Shown here one piece after another: positions 24,699 through 37,864 of a stretch of 64,000 bases of DNA; positions within the stretch are counted from its first letter, which is position 1, and every line of letters starts with the position of its first letter. A model generated the notes under the pieces. The model had not been told where the DNA came from, did no database searches, and worked only from the letters and a program-made list of their open reading frames with translations. The translations under genes and the position numbers were made by a program. This DNA is from Quillaja saponaria (lineage: Eukaryota; Streptophyta; Magnoliopsida; Fabales; Quillajaceae), in NCBI GenBank assembly GCA_029379385.1, contig CM055610.1:19741422-19805421 (forward strand). The letters run 5' to 3'.

Positions 24699-27600
24699 TC
24701 ATTCTCGTTGTCCTTCATGATATACAACATTCCTCTTAAGGAAGACGAATGAAAAAAATTATAGTCCTTATAAAAACGACGATCGATGAATACTTTTAAC
24801 ACTTCGTCTTCAAGGTAAAATCCATAAATTTAGGGACCAAACCACTACTGGACCACACAATAATTGTGTACAAAGAGTTCAGGGCAGCCACAATCTGATG
24901 ACTATGCCACACTATGACTTATCACAGGAAAGCTTAGATTATTTGGTTCCCTGTTGACATAATTATAGATCTTGATAGAGATGCATAATTATGGTTGATC
25001 AATAAAATATATTTCAATATAATGTTTTTTTTTTAGTTTAAGAAAATCTATCACGAAAAGTAAAAAGGAAACAAATAATTGTGTTGAATATTGTTTTCTT
25101 GTTTTACAGCATAAAAAAAAAAATTACTATCTATCAAATTTCAAAAGACTTCATAGAGTATTTCTTTATGAGTTTAACTTTTAAAATAAATTTCAATTTG
25201 ATTTCTTAAGATCTTCTCTTCATAGAGGTTTTGATTCATGTCCTTCCTATTTTAAATTTTATTTAATAATTAATGAATAAATCTAAATTAAGAATGGGTA
25301 AGCAAATGGAGAGATAGAATATTAGTTTGTTTATTATTGTGGGCCACTATAACAGAAACCAAGGAAGATACTAGGAAGGTTCATTCTGTCTTCAATGAAA
25401 TTATGGTAAAATAAAAGCTAGGGTCCATTTATCTAAATTACTTAAGTGTAGAATGTGACAACAATGCCCACCATCCAGTTGGAACATCAATGTGCACTTG
25501 CTATTTATTCTGTCCACATCAATAGTATAAATATGTTTTTTTTATTTAGATAGTTACATATTTGTCACATATGAAACCGTATTTGTTTACAAACATACAA
25601 CACAAATACACAATACATGTTTAATTATACATACAACCTAAATTTGTAATTAAATATGTCAGGTCAGATGAATTCGCTTTTCTTTTTTTTTATCGATTTT
25701 TTTTTTAATATATACGACTAAGAAATTATATCTGAATTGCCAAGCTTACAAATATATGTGCAAGCAATTGCATGTGCCCATTTCCGTGGTGTTAGGAGAC
25801 ATAGAGCAAATACCTTAAAGCCAAATCACATGATTTGCTTTATAATTTGACATAGATCGAATCTGATTGATGAAAATTCAACCACAATATTGGGCTACCT
25901 TCCTAGCTAGAGGACTCCATGATCTATGTCTTTTACTTAATTACCACCAACGTTAATTAACCTCACCATCTAAGACATTAATTTGATGCTCATGCCCCTT
26001 CAGTATTGTTGTTGGCTATCAATAACCTCATACTACTACAAATTTCCTACAATGTAAAAAATTGAATCTGAGAAGTAAATGTTTTTTATTTATTTTCTAT
26101 CGAATTTTTAATACTGTAGACTATGAAGTTTTCTCGAATATTATTTTTTAACACTTTTACTGGCATTTGTTTTTACTGTTATATTTTATGCATTATAGAT
26201 GACTTTGATACTTGATTTTGAAAATGCAGATAATATTTTTATTGCAGTGAAAATTTACCTTCAATTTTTATCTTTAGTTGCTTAGATTTTTTAGAAATTA
26301 ATCTCCCATACTATAAATATTCGCATGGTTAATTAATACTTCCCTGAAAATAAATAAATAATCTAGCTATATATTATTGAATTTCTTTCGTCAGCACATG
26401 ATTGTAGTTATATTATTATTATTATTAGCAAATATGATGAGCAGTTTTCATGCCGTTGATGTCGTAATTTACTATAATTATATGCATGGTTGAGTTTGTC
26501 GTATTGATAATGGGAAAGAGCAAGCAGCTTAATGACTATATGAGTGTTTCGAATCTAGTCAAAGATATAGTTAAGTTGAAAAAAATATTACAATTTGAAA
26601 AGATTTTTTATGATGAAGATTAAAAATTATAATCATAATATTCAGTTCAATCTTCTTGTATGAAATATATGAAAATTATGTTTCAATTGAAGTCTTTTTT
26701 ATCCTTATTTTTTTAGAATTAAAATTAGAGTGAACTAAAAAAACACATATTAGGATATTGATATGATAAGGGAGTAATGAATATTGGCTTGATGAACAAA
26801 GAATCTTAAAAAGGAAAAGGCTTGAAGTTGGTATTGTGAGGAGGCGAGATAAAGTGTTGATGAGTTTTTATTGATTTAAAGGTAAGAAATATTAAGGACT
26901 AAAATTTTCACTTGAGGTAAGACACATTAATTACTTACTCTATTCGTCTCAAATGAAGTTCATAAAATAAAATCTAATCTATTTTATGCGAAAAATGAAT
27001 CATTCTCAGAAACAAGGCTTGAAGTTCAGTTTTTACGGTATAAAATCGTACTTTACAATGCTATGAGTAACAAGTCAAAATAGATAAAACAAATATTTTT
27101 TCCTCAATATCACTATCAACTATTTATAAATACATACATATAGTGATACGTTCTTATCAAATTTAACATACAAAGCTATGAGTCAATGAATATAATAGTT
27201 GAAGATTAAATCGAAATTAATGCATTGGCATTCTTAATCCATGTTTGACATTTTTTTAAACTTTGCTTCCATTGTTAAACAATCTGTCTCTCCCTCTTTC
27301 CTTCTCTCCCATCCTTTTTGAATGAAGGAAGAAATAGATAGTGACAAGAAGCATTTTTAAGAAAAGAGTCTCAATTGGGTAATTAAGTTCCTGAGAGTGG
27401 AGTGTGTTTGGTGAGATAATAATAAAAAATAAAAAATAAAAAAGCCAGCTTATTTAATCTTAAACTTTGGTTTCTTCTATTCCAATGATTCCTCACTGAA
27501 ATCCAAGAAAAAAGGTTGGTAAATAGCTTTTTCAACTTATCCATAGCCTCTTCTTTTTTTCTTTTCTTTTTTTATTAAAACAGCCTGTAAGAATGTGAAA

Positions 27601-30600
27601 GCAGGGCTAGCTAAGGTACACCAAAGTCTTGTAAACAATTTTACGAAATGTCTTAATCTTGAATCTTGAATCTTGATATTATTAAGTTTTAACCAAAACT
27701 TACATCAAAATACTTTAATGATATGAAATTAAAGTAGGATGGAATTAATGTAGGAGTTTAAATAAACACGAAAGAAAAGTAATTTACCATATAATTGAAA
27801 GAGTTTATATTGATTGATAAGGATATGTATAAAATTGAATGCCACATATATAATGCATCCAATATGGTAGCTAATCAATGAATTACATATATCCTTACAT
27901 ACTTTACACTATTCATGAGAGAGATGCGCACTCCAATTATCCAACATTTCCACTTTCTCAGTTTGAATGAACAAGTATATATTTATTAGACAAAATAATT
28001 TGATGATTACGACTCTTCCATGTTAATATGTCGTTTACTTATCAAAATGACATGTCTGTATGTGTTACAAAGGCTCATTGATCATTTTTTTTAAAAATTT
28101 GCAAAAAGACAGATGCATAAATGGAGTTAGTGGTTCACGCACCAATATATATATGAACCACATTATTTTTGTGAGAAAGTTAGGATTTGGGCAACAAACA
28201 GTTCATAATTTGCTCTAGACCTTCCTTTTGCGTAATCTACAAGTTATTGTGTTCTATAATCACAAGAAACCAAAAAGTTTTTCAGTTTTTAGTTTATAAC
28301 TAATATTGATACAAAATATAAATTTTTAGTACAAAAGAATTTATATTTGTGATGAATAAGTTGTTAGTTCAATTTAATTATAACAACCAAGAATCGAATT
28401 ATGAAAATATTTACCAGCTAAAACGTACAACTATAAAGAATGAAGCCAAAGTAGCACACAACTCCTTGGTAAAACTATTGGTGAAGATTATGACATCATT
28501 CAAGCAACATAATTTCATCATCATAAGTTCTTCTAATTAAGACTAAGAAAATAAATTTTCATAATAATAAAGGAAGCGTTCGAGTCTTAAATTAGATGTT
28601 GTTATACAAATTAATTCCTGTGTAACAGGTAAATCACTTGAAGCATATTATTTTTCACATTTTGTTACAAAATCTCAAAGAAAGGTCCATCTATATTTAT
28701 GCCAGAGAAATAGTCAATAGCAATATACCATACCAAAATCATACATGTGGTTTATCTTTTTTTGATTTGATATGATGTACACATTCTTTTAAGTATATTT
28801 TGCAATCCATACAAACCATTTAAATTGAGAGTTAAATGTAACAAAATAAAATTCAGACGATTTGCACAAGATTGAGTAAAATTAGTAAAAAGACAAAATT
28901 GTCCCTGAAAAAAATGAACCCAACTTGATCTTTGGGAGACATGAAAGAGAATGAAGTTGACTTGACAACCATAAACATAAATGTTAAAAAAAATTGACAC
29001 TGATATCCTGCATGTGCATGATGATAATGGTCATTCATGTGTCTCCATTTTAGTCTTAGTAAGAGAAACAGAGGGCATGAGAAATTAGTTAATGTGTCAG
29101 ATGGACACATGGTTGAAATTTATGGCTACGAACGTGTGGAATAGTTATAACCAGAAAAGTCAATTGGATTTGAGGTTCTATCCCTGTTAGTTAAAAAGGG
29201 CAAGAATTGCAAATCAACATAGTAGTTAGTTCCTTAAACAGTTAAAGCCATATACCCTAATTATTATTAAAAGCACCCTTAGTCTAAAGTTTCAATCCTC
29301 ATTGTGAGTTAGTGCATGGTCCTACTAAAGATTAATGAATCTCTAGGCTGTAGCTAACTAAGAAATAGTCTACACTTTAATTTAGTGCAACCAAAGTTAG
29401 AGACTGCTATGATTTTATATATGACTGTAACAAACATTAATGTAAGTGGGTTGTTCATTGCAATTATGTGAAAGTTCATTACTTTTATATCAATTTTTAT
29501 TTATAATTTTTCTATTTTTCTGGTGTATCAAATTTTCTAACTAATTATTCAATTTTCTTTTACTAATATCATTAACAAAAAGTTCTTAATTATGTGACAT
29601 GAATCAATAATTTATGATTTGGAAAATGGAATCATAGATGTCATTGACGTGATTTGTTGCTGTGTCATTATGTGAAAAGTGATAGAAAAATACAACAATA
29701 TATTTCGTATCTAATTTTACTTTATACCTTTTTTGTCTTATTTTATAATTTACTATTTGTCTGTATTAGTGGATTTGTATTTTTTTTGTTATTAGCAATT
29801 AAGTGTGTTCAAGTCATTTCTCTGGTCTACTAAATAACAGGTTATCCAATATCTAGTACGTCGAGATAGAATTTATGAAAATGTTAAGAAGATTCAAATC
29901 TATAAACTTAATAAAGGGCGCACACACCTGCTTGATTATTGGGCCCATCCCATATAGGATAAGGGATAGAATTTGTATATTTCTCTATACCTTTGTCTTT
30001 CCAATTCTTAGTTTATTTTGTACACCCTTAACTTTTTAATGATAAAATTCAACACTACCATAAAAAAGAAGAAGTAAAGCTTCTTATTATTGCAAAGTGG
30101 ATGAATTGTTTATGACGTTACTACTTTCTTCTCCTTTCCAAAACTCCAAAACTAACTGCAGAGTGCAGACAAAGACAAACAATATTCTGGTCCTTTAAAA
30201 ACCCTTTAACTTTTTGGGCTGGAAATTTGCACTAAGAAATTCAGAACTTCAGTTTCGGTCACCCATTGAGCCTAGTTTATAAGCACCTAGTTTTAGGCCC
30301 ACTAGATTTTATAACAAACCAAGTTTTAAGTCCAGCGATTTAGCATATTAGCTGAGATGGCACCCAAAAATTTTTCAAAAAAGATTTACAAAATTCATGG
30401 TTTAATCTTGGTAATTTATTCACATTTTTGTTGTTTTTGAAACCTTAGTATAAAATTCTCATATTCTGAATAGTGTTTTGAAATCTAAATTTCACATCTC
30501 CAAAAGCAAACTAATGAAGGATAATCACAACTAGACTCTTCAACAGTTCAAAGTTGTGAGTAAACTTTTTGATTTACTATGAAAATGAAGGATTAAAACT
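24699..30600. other. Gene-free AT-rich intergenic region
   Basis: Nearly 6 kb without a supported gene. Open frames here (for example 28349-28540 and 28752-29110) are short, AT-driven and unconserved in appearance. No recognisable miRNA mature sequence was spotted by eye. Confidence 0.4.
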
Positions 30601-30678
30601 GATCCCATACTGGGTCGAGAATTGCTTGGAGAAAATCTTTGATCCCTCCACTAGAAAGTTAGACAGATAAATGTTTGT

Positions 30679-32039
30679 TCAGTACCTGTATTGGTACACA
30701 AGGGACGGACAATGTATAGTAGGATCCCACCATTGTTCAATTCCATGAGCTTTTCTAAAATTTGTTGAGTCACTCTTATTAATGGTAAGCTCTGCTGAAG
30801 GAAGGAGATGCAAAGGTTCTGAAATTCTGTCCAATATTGCACCAGACAATAAACTTTCCACAGTATGCTTTGTAGCAAGCTTCTCAATTTTCCCAGCTCC
30901 AATCTTCTCCATCTTTTCCCTATGTGCAAAGTAATCTATGTACCCTGAGCTAATGTGATCAGCTGGATTCACGAACAGGTGAGGAATCCAATAAGATAAT
31001 ACAACAAATGGGTCATCCTGTTGAGGCTTACTTTGTTTATGTTGGCATTTTAAGGCAACTGTCAGTCCTGCTTTAACTACACTGCTTGCAATGTGAATTC
31101 CATGCTTGACCTTTTGATCCTTAATCCTCTCTAATGGTGCTGATACAAATGGAGAATTGAAAAGGTATGTTTCTAGTGGGTAACCCATCTTGGTCATGTT
31201 CTTTCCAGCAAGCAATGCTATAGCTGATCCCAATGAGTGTCCTGCCAACCATACATTTGAAGCACCGGCTAAACCAATTGTCTCTTGAATAGAATGAATT
31301 GCAAGCTGAAACCGGGAACTCTTGTGTAATCGGTTGACAATGCACTTGAGATCCAAGTGAATGTCCCTTGACCTTGTCCCGGATTCAATTAGTGTGCCTC
31401 GGAAGGCAATGACAAATCTTGGGGCATTAAGGCAAGGTTTGAGTTCGAAAATGGCACCAAAGATGGAGTGATCAGCACTATCCACAAGCATATTGTTTAG
31501 CTGAAAATGGAAGAAGTTCCACCAAAGTGGTGCAAGAGCTTTCTGGCTTCCAATGCGATTCTGCTGCCGGTCACGTTCTAGAATATATACTCCCTGAACC
31601 AAACTTGCAACGACACATCTTCGGTGATATGTGTTCTTCCTAGAAGGATTAATATTGCAGAATGTAATTAGTTGACTACACTTGTTTAAGACTTAAGGCA
31701 GTAGCAGAAAATTTTCCAAATGTTGAGCACTTAGTACTAATAGAATCATATTTCTATAGCAAGAATATGTTGTCAAAAGCTCAAATTTTACAGAATATCA
31801 ACCACTTGTTGGTAGAACTTAAATTGTTAATTACTAATAGCTAGAATCATATTGCATCTTTTTCAATGAATTAAATCATTCTATTTGGTAGCTCCTTATG
31901 CACAATTTATGGTCTTTTTTTTTTCAGTCATAGACCAAAGCAATCACAGATTCACAATCAGTCGATGGAAACCCTACCAGTCAATAGCAGTGAGATGGGA
32001 AGGTCCTGAAATGCTGAAAGTTTCTGTTTCAGAAGACAT
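30679..32039 (-). CDS. Class-3-lipase-like alpha/beta hydrolase (At4g10955 type), intact copy
   Basis: Two exons on the minus strand, 32039-31978 and 31639-30679, join through Trp21 (tg/g) to give 340 residues, close to Arabidopsis At4g10955. The first exon encodes MSSETETFSISGPSHLTAID, whose SGPSHLT segment is typical of this family. The nucleophile elbow is GHSLG with Ser156 as predicted catalytic serine. Other family landmarks are the FRGT strand ending near residue 103 and the HLLPSAELTIN and QWWDP segments near the C-terminus. No signal peptide is evident, so a cytosolic location is likely. The substrate is unknown. Databases often label this family 'GDSL esterase', but the motif is that of class 3 lipases. 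It is the intact member of a tandem pair with the decayed copy 2.3 kb upstream. Confidence 0.9.
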
Positions 32040-32413
32040 TAGTCCTTCTTTACTCCTTGTTCCTTCTTGATTTTCCTTCAAAGTTATAGATCTGCAACAA
32101 GAAATTAACACAAAGCAAAACACTAGTACTCAACCTACTGCATGCATCAGATTTGGCATAAGCAAATGCAAGCACAATAAACTCAAATTACAAAAACGTT
32201 TCACATATGAATTTCAACTTTTCAATCAATTATATTTATGCTTCAGTAACATTAATAAAAGAAAAGAAGCAGACTGTACGTACCATAAACAAGAAAAGAA
32301 GCACCAAAAAGCAAAGCTAAAGAGTTTCGGCATTCATTTGAGCTTCTTCTTCAAGGGACAGAGTAAGAGACGTTCAGCAAAATAAGGTATTTGCTAGGAG
32401 GTTGAACTTATCG

Positions 32414-32435
32414 TTCTAAACCAACTAGTACAACC
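32414..32435 (-). promoter_or_regulatory. Upstream block shared by the two lipase copies
   Basis: A 22-base block containing aaaccaactagtacaacc is identical at 32414-32435 and 34544-34565. In each case it lies about 170-400 bases upstream of the copy's start codon. It shows that the duplication took in promoter DNA, and it may mark a retained control site. Confidence 0.4.
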
Positions 32436-32756
32436 GTGCAATGATGGTAATCTTTTACTTAACATTAATTAACATTCTCAAGTTGCACTAATATTTGAGT
32501 TTATACTACATAAACTTAAGTTATTCCAAAGTCAAAACCTTTTAAAATAAAAGTCAAATAGCAATAGGCAGCACAAGAATTTCCATGAAAGAGCCATATT
32601 AATTTTCTATAACAAATATTGTATTGATTAGAACATCATAATGCCTATTGCCATCTCATTCAAAGTATCTCTTACTACTTTCCGTAATATCATACCCGAC
32701 AAGTAACCAATTAAAATTTGAAATTAAATGATTTTTGATATAATATCATAGTCACC

Positions 32757-32940
32757 CATAAGGTGACTTCAAGCGGATAAGGCATGCTTGAGCTCAGCTA
32801 TTGAAGAGATTTTTACAATGTCTGGGAGTAATTCAAATCTCCAGAAAAACCCTTGTGGAGAAAAACAGTTATGAATCTCAAATGAGATTAGTCTCACACT
32901 CAAAAAGTATAAAGAAACTTATGAGAAACTAAAAAAGATA
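32757..32940 (+). repeat. SINE-like element between the lipase copies
   Basis: caagcggataaggcatgctt followed by gggagtaattcaaatctcc has the order and spacing of tRNA-type A and B boxes. The rest contains a short palindromic stretch (ctcaaatgagattag). No target duplication was confirmed. Confidence 0.35.
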
Positions 32941-33253
32941 TAATATCATAATCTGAACCAAGTGATCAAAATTTTAATTATTATTATTATCCATTTTTAA
33001 TAATTAAATTTCTCCGCAAAAATCATCTTAAGATTATACGCTTTTAGAAATGAACTTGTTTGATTGACAGAAAAGTAAAGGATTACAACTTTCTCATCAA
33101 TCCAAGTCCTTTATAATTGATCTCATGATTTGGAATCTACTGATTCTAGGCATACACTTAAGAAACTGAAGTAGCAATTTCTTGCACCAATAAAAATTTA
33201 AGCCTACAATACATTGGGGAAATCTTTGATGCCCCCCACTAGCAAAATCTTGT

Positions 33254-34376
33254 TCAATCAGTACATGTATGGTACTTCAGGGAATCACAATTCAGATTAG
33301 GCTCCCACCATCGTGCAATTCCATGAGAAATCCATGAATTTCTTAACCGACCCTGATTAATAATCAGCTCTGCTGAAGGAAGAAGATGATATGGCTCTGA
33401 CTTTTTTCCCAATATTGCAGCTGACATTAAACTTATATCTGTATGCTTTGTAGCAAGCTTCTCATTTTTTCCAGTCTCCAATCCTTTCCATCTTTTCCCT
33501 CTGTGCAAAATAATCAATGTACCCTGAACAAATCAAATCACCTGGATTCACAAACATGTGAGGCAGCCAAATTGGCTAGTACAACAAATTGATCACCCTG
33601 TTCATCTTGTTGTGGCTTCTCAAAATGATGATAATAGGCTCCAATAGCCTTCGCTTTTATAACACTGCTTACAATGTGAATTCCCTGCTTGATTTTCTTA
33701 ATTTTAAACCTCTAACTGGAGCTGATACAAATGGAGAATTGAAAAGGTATGTTTCAAGTGGGTAACCCATCTTGGTCATGCTCTTTCCAGCTCTCAGAGC
33801 TATTGCTGACCCTAATGAGTGTCCTGCCAACCAGACATTTGCAGCACCGGCTAAGTTAACCGCGTATTGAACAGAATCTAATGCACGCTTAAACCGGGAA
33901 TTCTTGTGCAATCTGCTTGCTTATGCACTTCAGGTCTAAAAGAATGTCCCTTGACCATGTGTGTTTTTCAGTAAGTGTTCCTCTAAAAGCAACCACATAT
34001 TTTGGAGTATAAGGGCGGAACTTTGAGTTCAAAAACTGCACCAAAGAAGGAGGAGTCTGCAGGATCTACAATGACATTGTGTAGTTGAAAATTGAAGAAT
34101 TCCCACCAGGGTGAAGCAAGTCCTTTCTGGTTGCCTAGCCGATTCTCCTGCCGATCATGCTCTAGCACATATACTCCGTTAACTAAGCTTGCCATGACTG
34201 AACTTCTGTAGTATGGACTCCCCCTGTAATGAAACTAGATTAGTATACTCTACTTACTGATATATATATATGAGCTAGAATTTTAGTAGGAAGACCATGA
34301 GTAAAAAGTATTACCAGTTAATGGTAGTAAGATGGGAAGGTCCTGAAAGATTGAAGCTTTGTGATTCAAAGGACAT
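33254..34376 (-). pseudogene. Decayed tandem copy of the class-3-lipase-like gene
   Basis: Exon 1 (34376-34315) is intact and codes for MSFESQSFNLSGPSHLTTIN. Exon 2 starts at 34223 after a clean cag acceptor. Compared with the intact neighbour, exon 2 then changes frame five times: near 34020, 33915, 33700, 33570 and 33478. Four are single-base gains and the one near 33700 is a net single-base loss. Between the breaks the protein stays very similar, including GHSLGSAIAL and the HLLPSAEL segment near the C-terminus, so decay is recent. Four of the breaks could in principle be assembly errors, but the neighbour is intact over the same length. A full-length protein cannot be made from this sequence as given. 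Confidence 0.85.
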
Positions 34377-34569
34377 GGTTCTGTATTCTTTGTTCTTTCT
34401 GGATATTGATTCTCTGTCACTAGCACCAAAAGAATGCTATTACAGTTAATATCTTCTTCAAGTTAAGCTTCTTCTTCCTCAAAACAGACAGAGTAAGAAT
34501 GAGATTTCACTGAAATATATAGGCTATGATCTATGGTTCTAACTTCTAAACCAACTAGTACAACCATTA

Positions 34570-35540
34570 ATTATTATCTTAGTATGATCAATTAGTACAA
34601 GTTGTACTAATTTGTGAAATAATTCTTAGTCAAAGCATTACCAAGCCAATATTATAATAGGAAACACAAGAAGTTTCGTGGAGAACATGGTGTAAATCTA
34701 ATTTTGATTTGAACATGAGACATGACCAATTCATATATATAACAAGTTGAGAATTAATTAATAAGACCAGGCAAGAGTAATTCATTGGTTCTGGACAGCA
34801 GGCCTGCAGCCAGACTTACTACAGTGAGGTAACTTAAATTGTGGACACAGTTTATTCAATTCTAAGAGTATCAAACTTTGTAGGATTCATAATATGATCC
34901 ATTAAAACGCTATTCAAGAACAAGTGGCCATGCATGGTAGCAACGCAGAACAAGGATATGAAGATTCTTGGCCTCCTCTGCGGACCTGCTCCACATTGCC
35001 CCAAAGCTTCACGTGTGACATTCTTCTCTCCTCCCAATCTCAATCCTTCTTCCTTTTAAATTTCACTCATCAACTTTGAAATCTTATCCCTTGCCCATCA
35101 AGTTTCCAATTACTAAGACCAAGTTTTCATAGAATAGTAAATACATCCACTCCGTACTTTGCCCAGTCAAACTCTTGTTTCCAAATGAAGGCTTGAGACT
35201 TTTTCATGAGCTTCACGATGATTGAACTTCAATGTGTAGAACTAATAGTTAAAGGAGTTTGGTCACTTTTTGAACTCGGAGAAGTTGGGACAAAAATTTC
35301 TATAAATCATCTAATCTTGATATGAATGTTATACTTTTAATCGAACCAGAGAGATGAATTAATCGAATTACGATCCAAAACATCACCTAATTCTCTAAAA
35401 CAAAAAATCAAGAGAAAGTCATGCAAATGCACATGCTATGTGCTACTACCACAACTAATTGCTAATTTAACATGCAAAATAATCAAGCTTAAAAAAAAAT
35501 TAATTTGTTAGAAATCGACCTCTTTGAGATAGCTTTTAGT
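34570..35540. other. Intergenic region upstream of the lipase pair
   Basis: No gene is supported. A less AT-rich patch at about 34790-35050 is open on the minus strand for 63 codons but shows no recognisable domain. It could be an unrecognised gene fragment. Confidence 0.35.
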
Positions 35541-35541
35541 G

Positions 35542-35912
35542 GCATGTTGGTTCAAGTCATAACATTTACCCAACTTTTGTTGTTGCTAGGTAGGAAGGTT
35601 GAAGATGATGAAGTTTGGAGTACTCCTAAGAAGTATTGGATTTTGATTGGGGGAAGCATACTATAGTAGCAAGGTAGGAAGTGCCTAGCAAGGTAGGAAG
35701 TGCCTACCATTTTATTCCCCTCCCTGTAGGAATACAAATTACCCACCTCACCAATGGGTATATCATTCAAGTAATTGTAGGAAAGAAATGCCAAAACTTT
35801 TCCCACTAAAAAGACAAAATTCCATGCAGACGAGAACCAAACGAGGATAATTCATATTTTTGACCGTATTTTACTCAACAATAAAATTTATTATCTGAAC
35901 CAAACAACTACT
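35542..35912. mobile_element. Possible MITE-like element
   Basis: The left end gcatgttggttcaagtcata and the inverted right end gttgtttggttcagataata are similar. The enclosed ~370 bases are less AT-rich than their surroundings and code for no recognisable protein. This fits a small non-autonomous DNA transposon. The inverted repeats are imperfect and no clean target duplication was seen. Confidence 0.3.
35668..35705. repeat. 19-base tandem duplication
   Basis: agcaaggtaggaagtgcct occurs twice head to tail without mismatch. It lies inside the possible MITE-like element. Confidence 0.9.
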
Positions 35913-37520
35913 TAAAAGTTTTATTCCTCAAATTATATTCTTATACAACTATCATGGTTGTTATCACCTTTACCAAATAAACCAAAAAAAAAACTGAAAA
36001 TTATTATTTGAAATATAATCATGACAACATTTGGAAGATATATAAATATATTAATTATCTTTGAAAAATAAATGAAATAATAAGTTGGCAAAAATCTTGT
36101 ATCATGAATTTTATACTTAGGTTTCAAAGACACGTTTATAATTTGAAGACTTACATCTAATTCATATCCTATCGTAGTTAAGTTAGAAGTTTTTCAAATT
36201 AATATGTAAAATTTCATAATTAGTATGTGTAGGTTTAAATCTTATCATTGATGTATTATGAATATTTTCTTTTTAATAGTGAACTATCGATGCAGTAGTT
36301 GGAAAGACTCGAAAAAATAATAATGATAACTTGAAAGCACTCCACATGTTTGGATAATTGTTAAGGATATTACTAATTATTGGTTAAAGTCAATATGAAA
36401 GAAAGCCTCTCGGACATTATGAACCTTATATCTGGCCTGGCCTCAGCCGAGCCCAAATATCATACACCAAACTAAGTTCTATAGTCTAGGCCCAGTCCTA
36501 TAATAACTTAAAGCACAGTTAATTAATTATGAAATTGATGATTAGACTATAATATTATTATTGGAATTTTAACCGTGCATATCTCATCTACCTATTTTCT
36601 TCAATTACTTTGTTTAATGCGAATTCAACTGACATTTCAAACTAATAAAAACAGTAAAAGTTGTGGCTAGACTGGACTTATGATTGTAAGTAGCCAATTT
36701 TCAATTGAGGATCTATTCTATCACTCTACTTTTCTATTCTAGTCAAATATAGAGGTTCCAATATCAACTCTTCAATGAGATTTTAGTTTAATACTTTAAT
36801 AATAATATTGAGGTATTAAGATCATAACTTTTTAGTTTCAAATCCTATATTGATAGATAGGGAGATGTATTTCTCTTACTAGTTACATTCAAGTTACACA
36901 ACAAAGACAATCCTCTAATCTCTATTTATAATCCTTCACTGTCCATTTTACTTTTCAATAAAATTGAAACTATCAAATCGCTAGCATGTGTTATTCGAGT
37001 TAATTCTAATAAGTAATAAATAATTTATCAACAAATTAAAGTATAATTTCGTATATATAAGTTTCTAAAGTTAATTGAGTACATATATATATATATAGAT
37101 GAAAAGCATAAAGCTTGTATGAGCATTTGATCATGTAATTTCTAGAAACCGAAAAAACATGTTATATACATGAGGAGGGAGATCAGGTCCAGAATCCATG
37201 TTACAATATCACAACATATTTATGCCAGTAGTACAATTAATTCCATCCACAGTCAGTTTGAGTCAATACTTAAAACCATTAAGCAAGTGAAAGTAAATAG
37301 TAGTACCAGTATTACTCCCCTAAAGAAGAAAAAAAGTAGTTGTGCAAAACCTGTCAAATGATTGTCACACTCACCAATACTAGAAATAAATTTATTAAGA
37401 AGCTCTTATCCTCTGACAAAAGCCATAAATTTGATTAAATTTACGATCAACCTCAACCCACCACGACCCATTCCCCTGAGATCTGATTTTAAATGAGGTA
37501 GCTATCTCCTAATTAATACA
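35913..37520. other. Intergenic region upstream of the acyltransferase gene
   Basis: AT-rich DNA with no supported gene. A small GC-rich patch at about 36400-36490 (tggcctggcctcagccgag) has no interpretation. The last 80 bases should contain the promoter of the gene starting at 37599. Confidence 0.4.
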
Positions 37521-37522
37521 AG

Positions 37523-37534
37523 TATTATATATAC
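37523..37534 (+). promoter_or_regulatory. Putative TATA box of the acyltransferase gene
   Basis: tattatatatac lies about 65-75 bases upstream of the start codon at 37599 and is the best TATA-like match there. Confidence 0.35.
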
Positions 37535-37598
37535 TCAAAAAAGTGCCAAAGAACTTGGAGGAACCGAGGAAGGGAAGACTCAGAGAGAAGACACAGAT

Positions 37599-37825
37599 AT
37601 GGGTAGTATGGCAGATGAATCAATAGGATCAGAGCAGGCACTGAGTCCGGCAGCTCGGCTGTTTCATGCCCCAAACTTCAACTGTTATATCATCGCCATC
37701 ATCGGTTGCAAGACAAAAATATGTCCTCAAGTTCTTAAAGATGGTTTACAACACACTCTGCTTAAGCAGCCAAGGTTCTCTAGCAAGTTGGTATGTTTTC
37801 AACTTTTCAATATTCATTCCTCTGC

Positions 37826-37864
<39 letters not shown>

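Noticed and set aside
28349..29110. Several 60-90 codon frames in the 25-30 kb gap
   Set aside because: Short, AT-driven, overlapping on opposite strands, and without motifs.
36700..36930. Possible tRNA-like SINE upstream of the acyltransferase
   Set aside because: Only a weak B-box-like tttcaaatcc was seen and no A box at the right distance.
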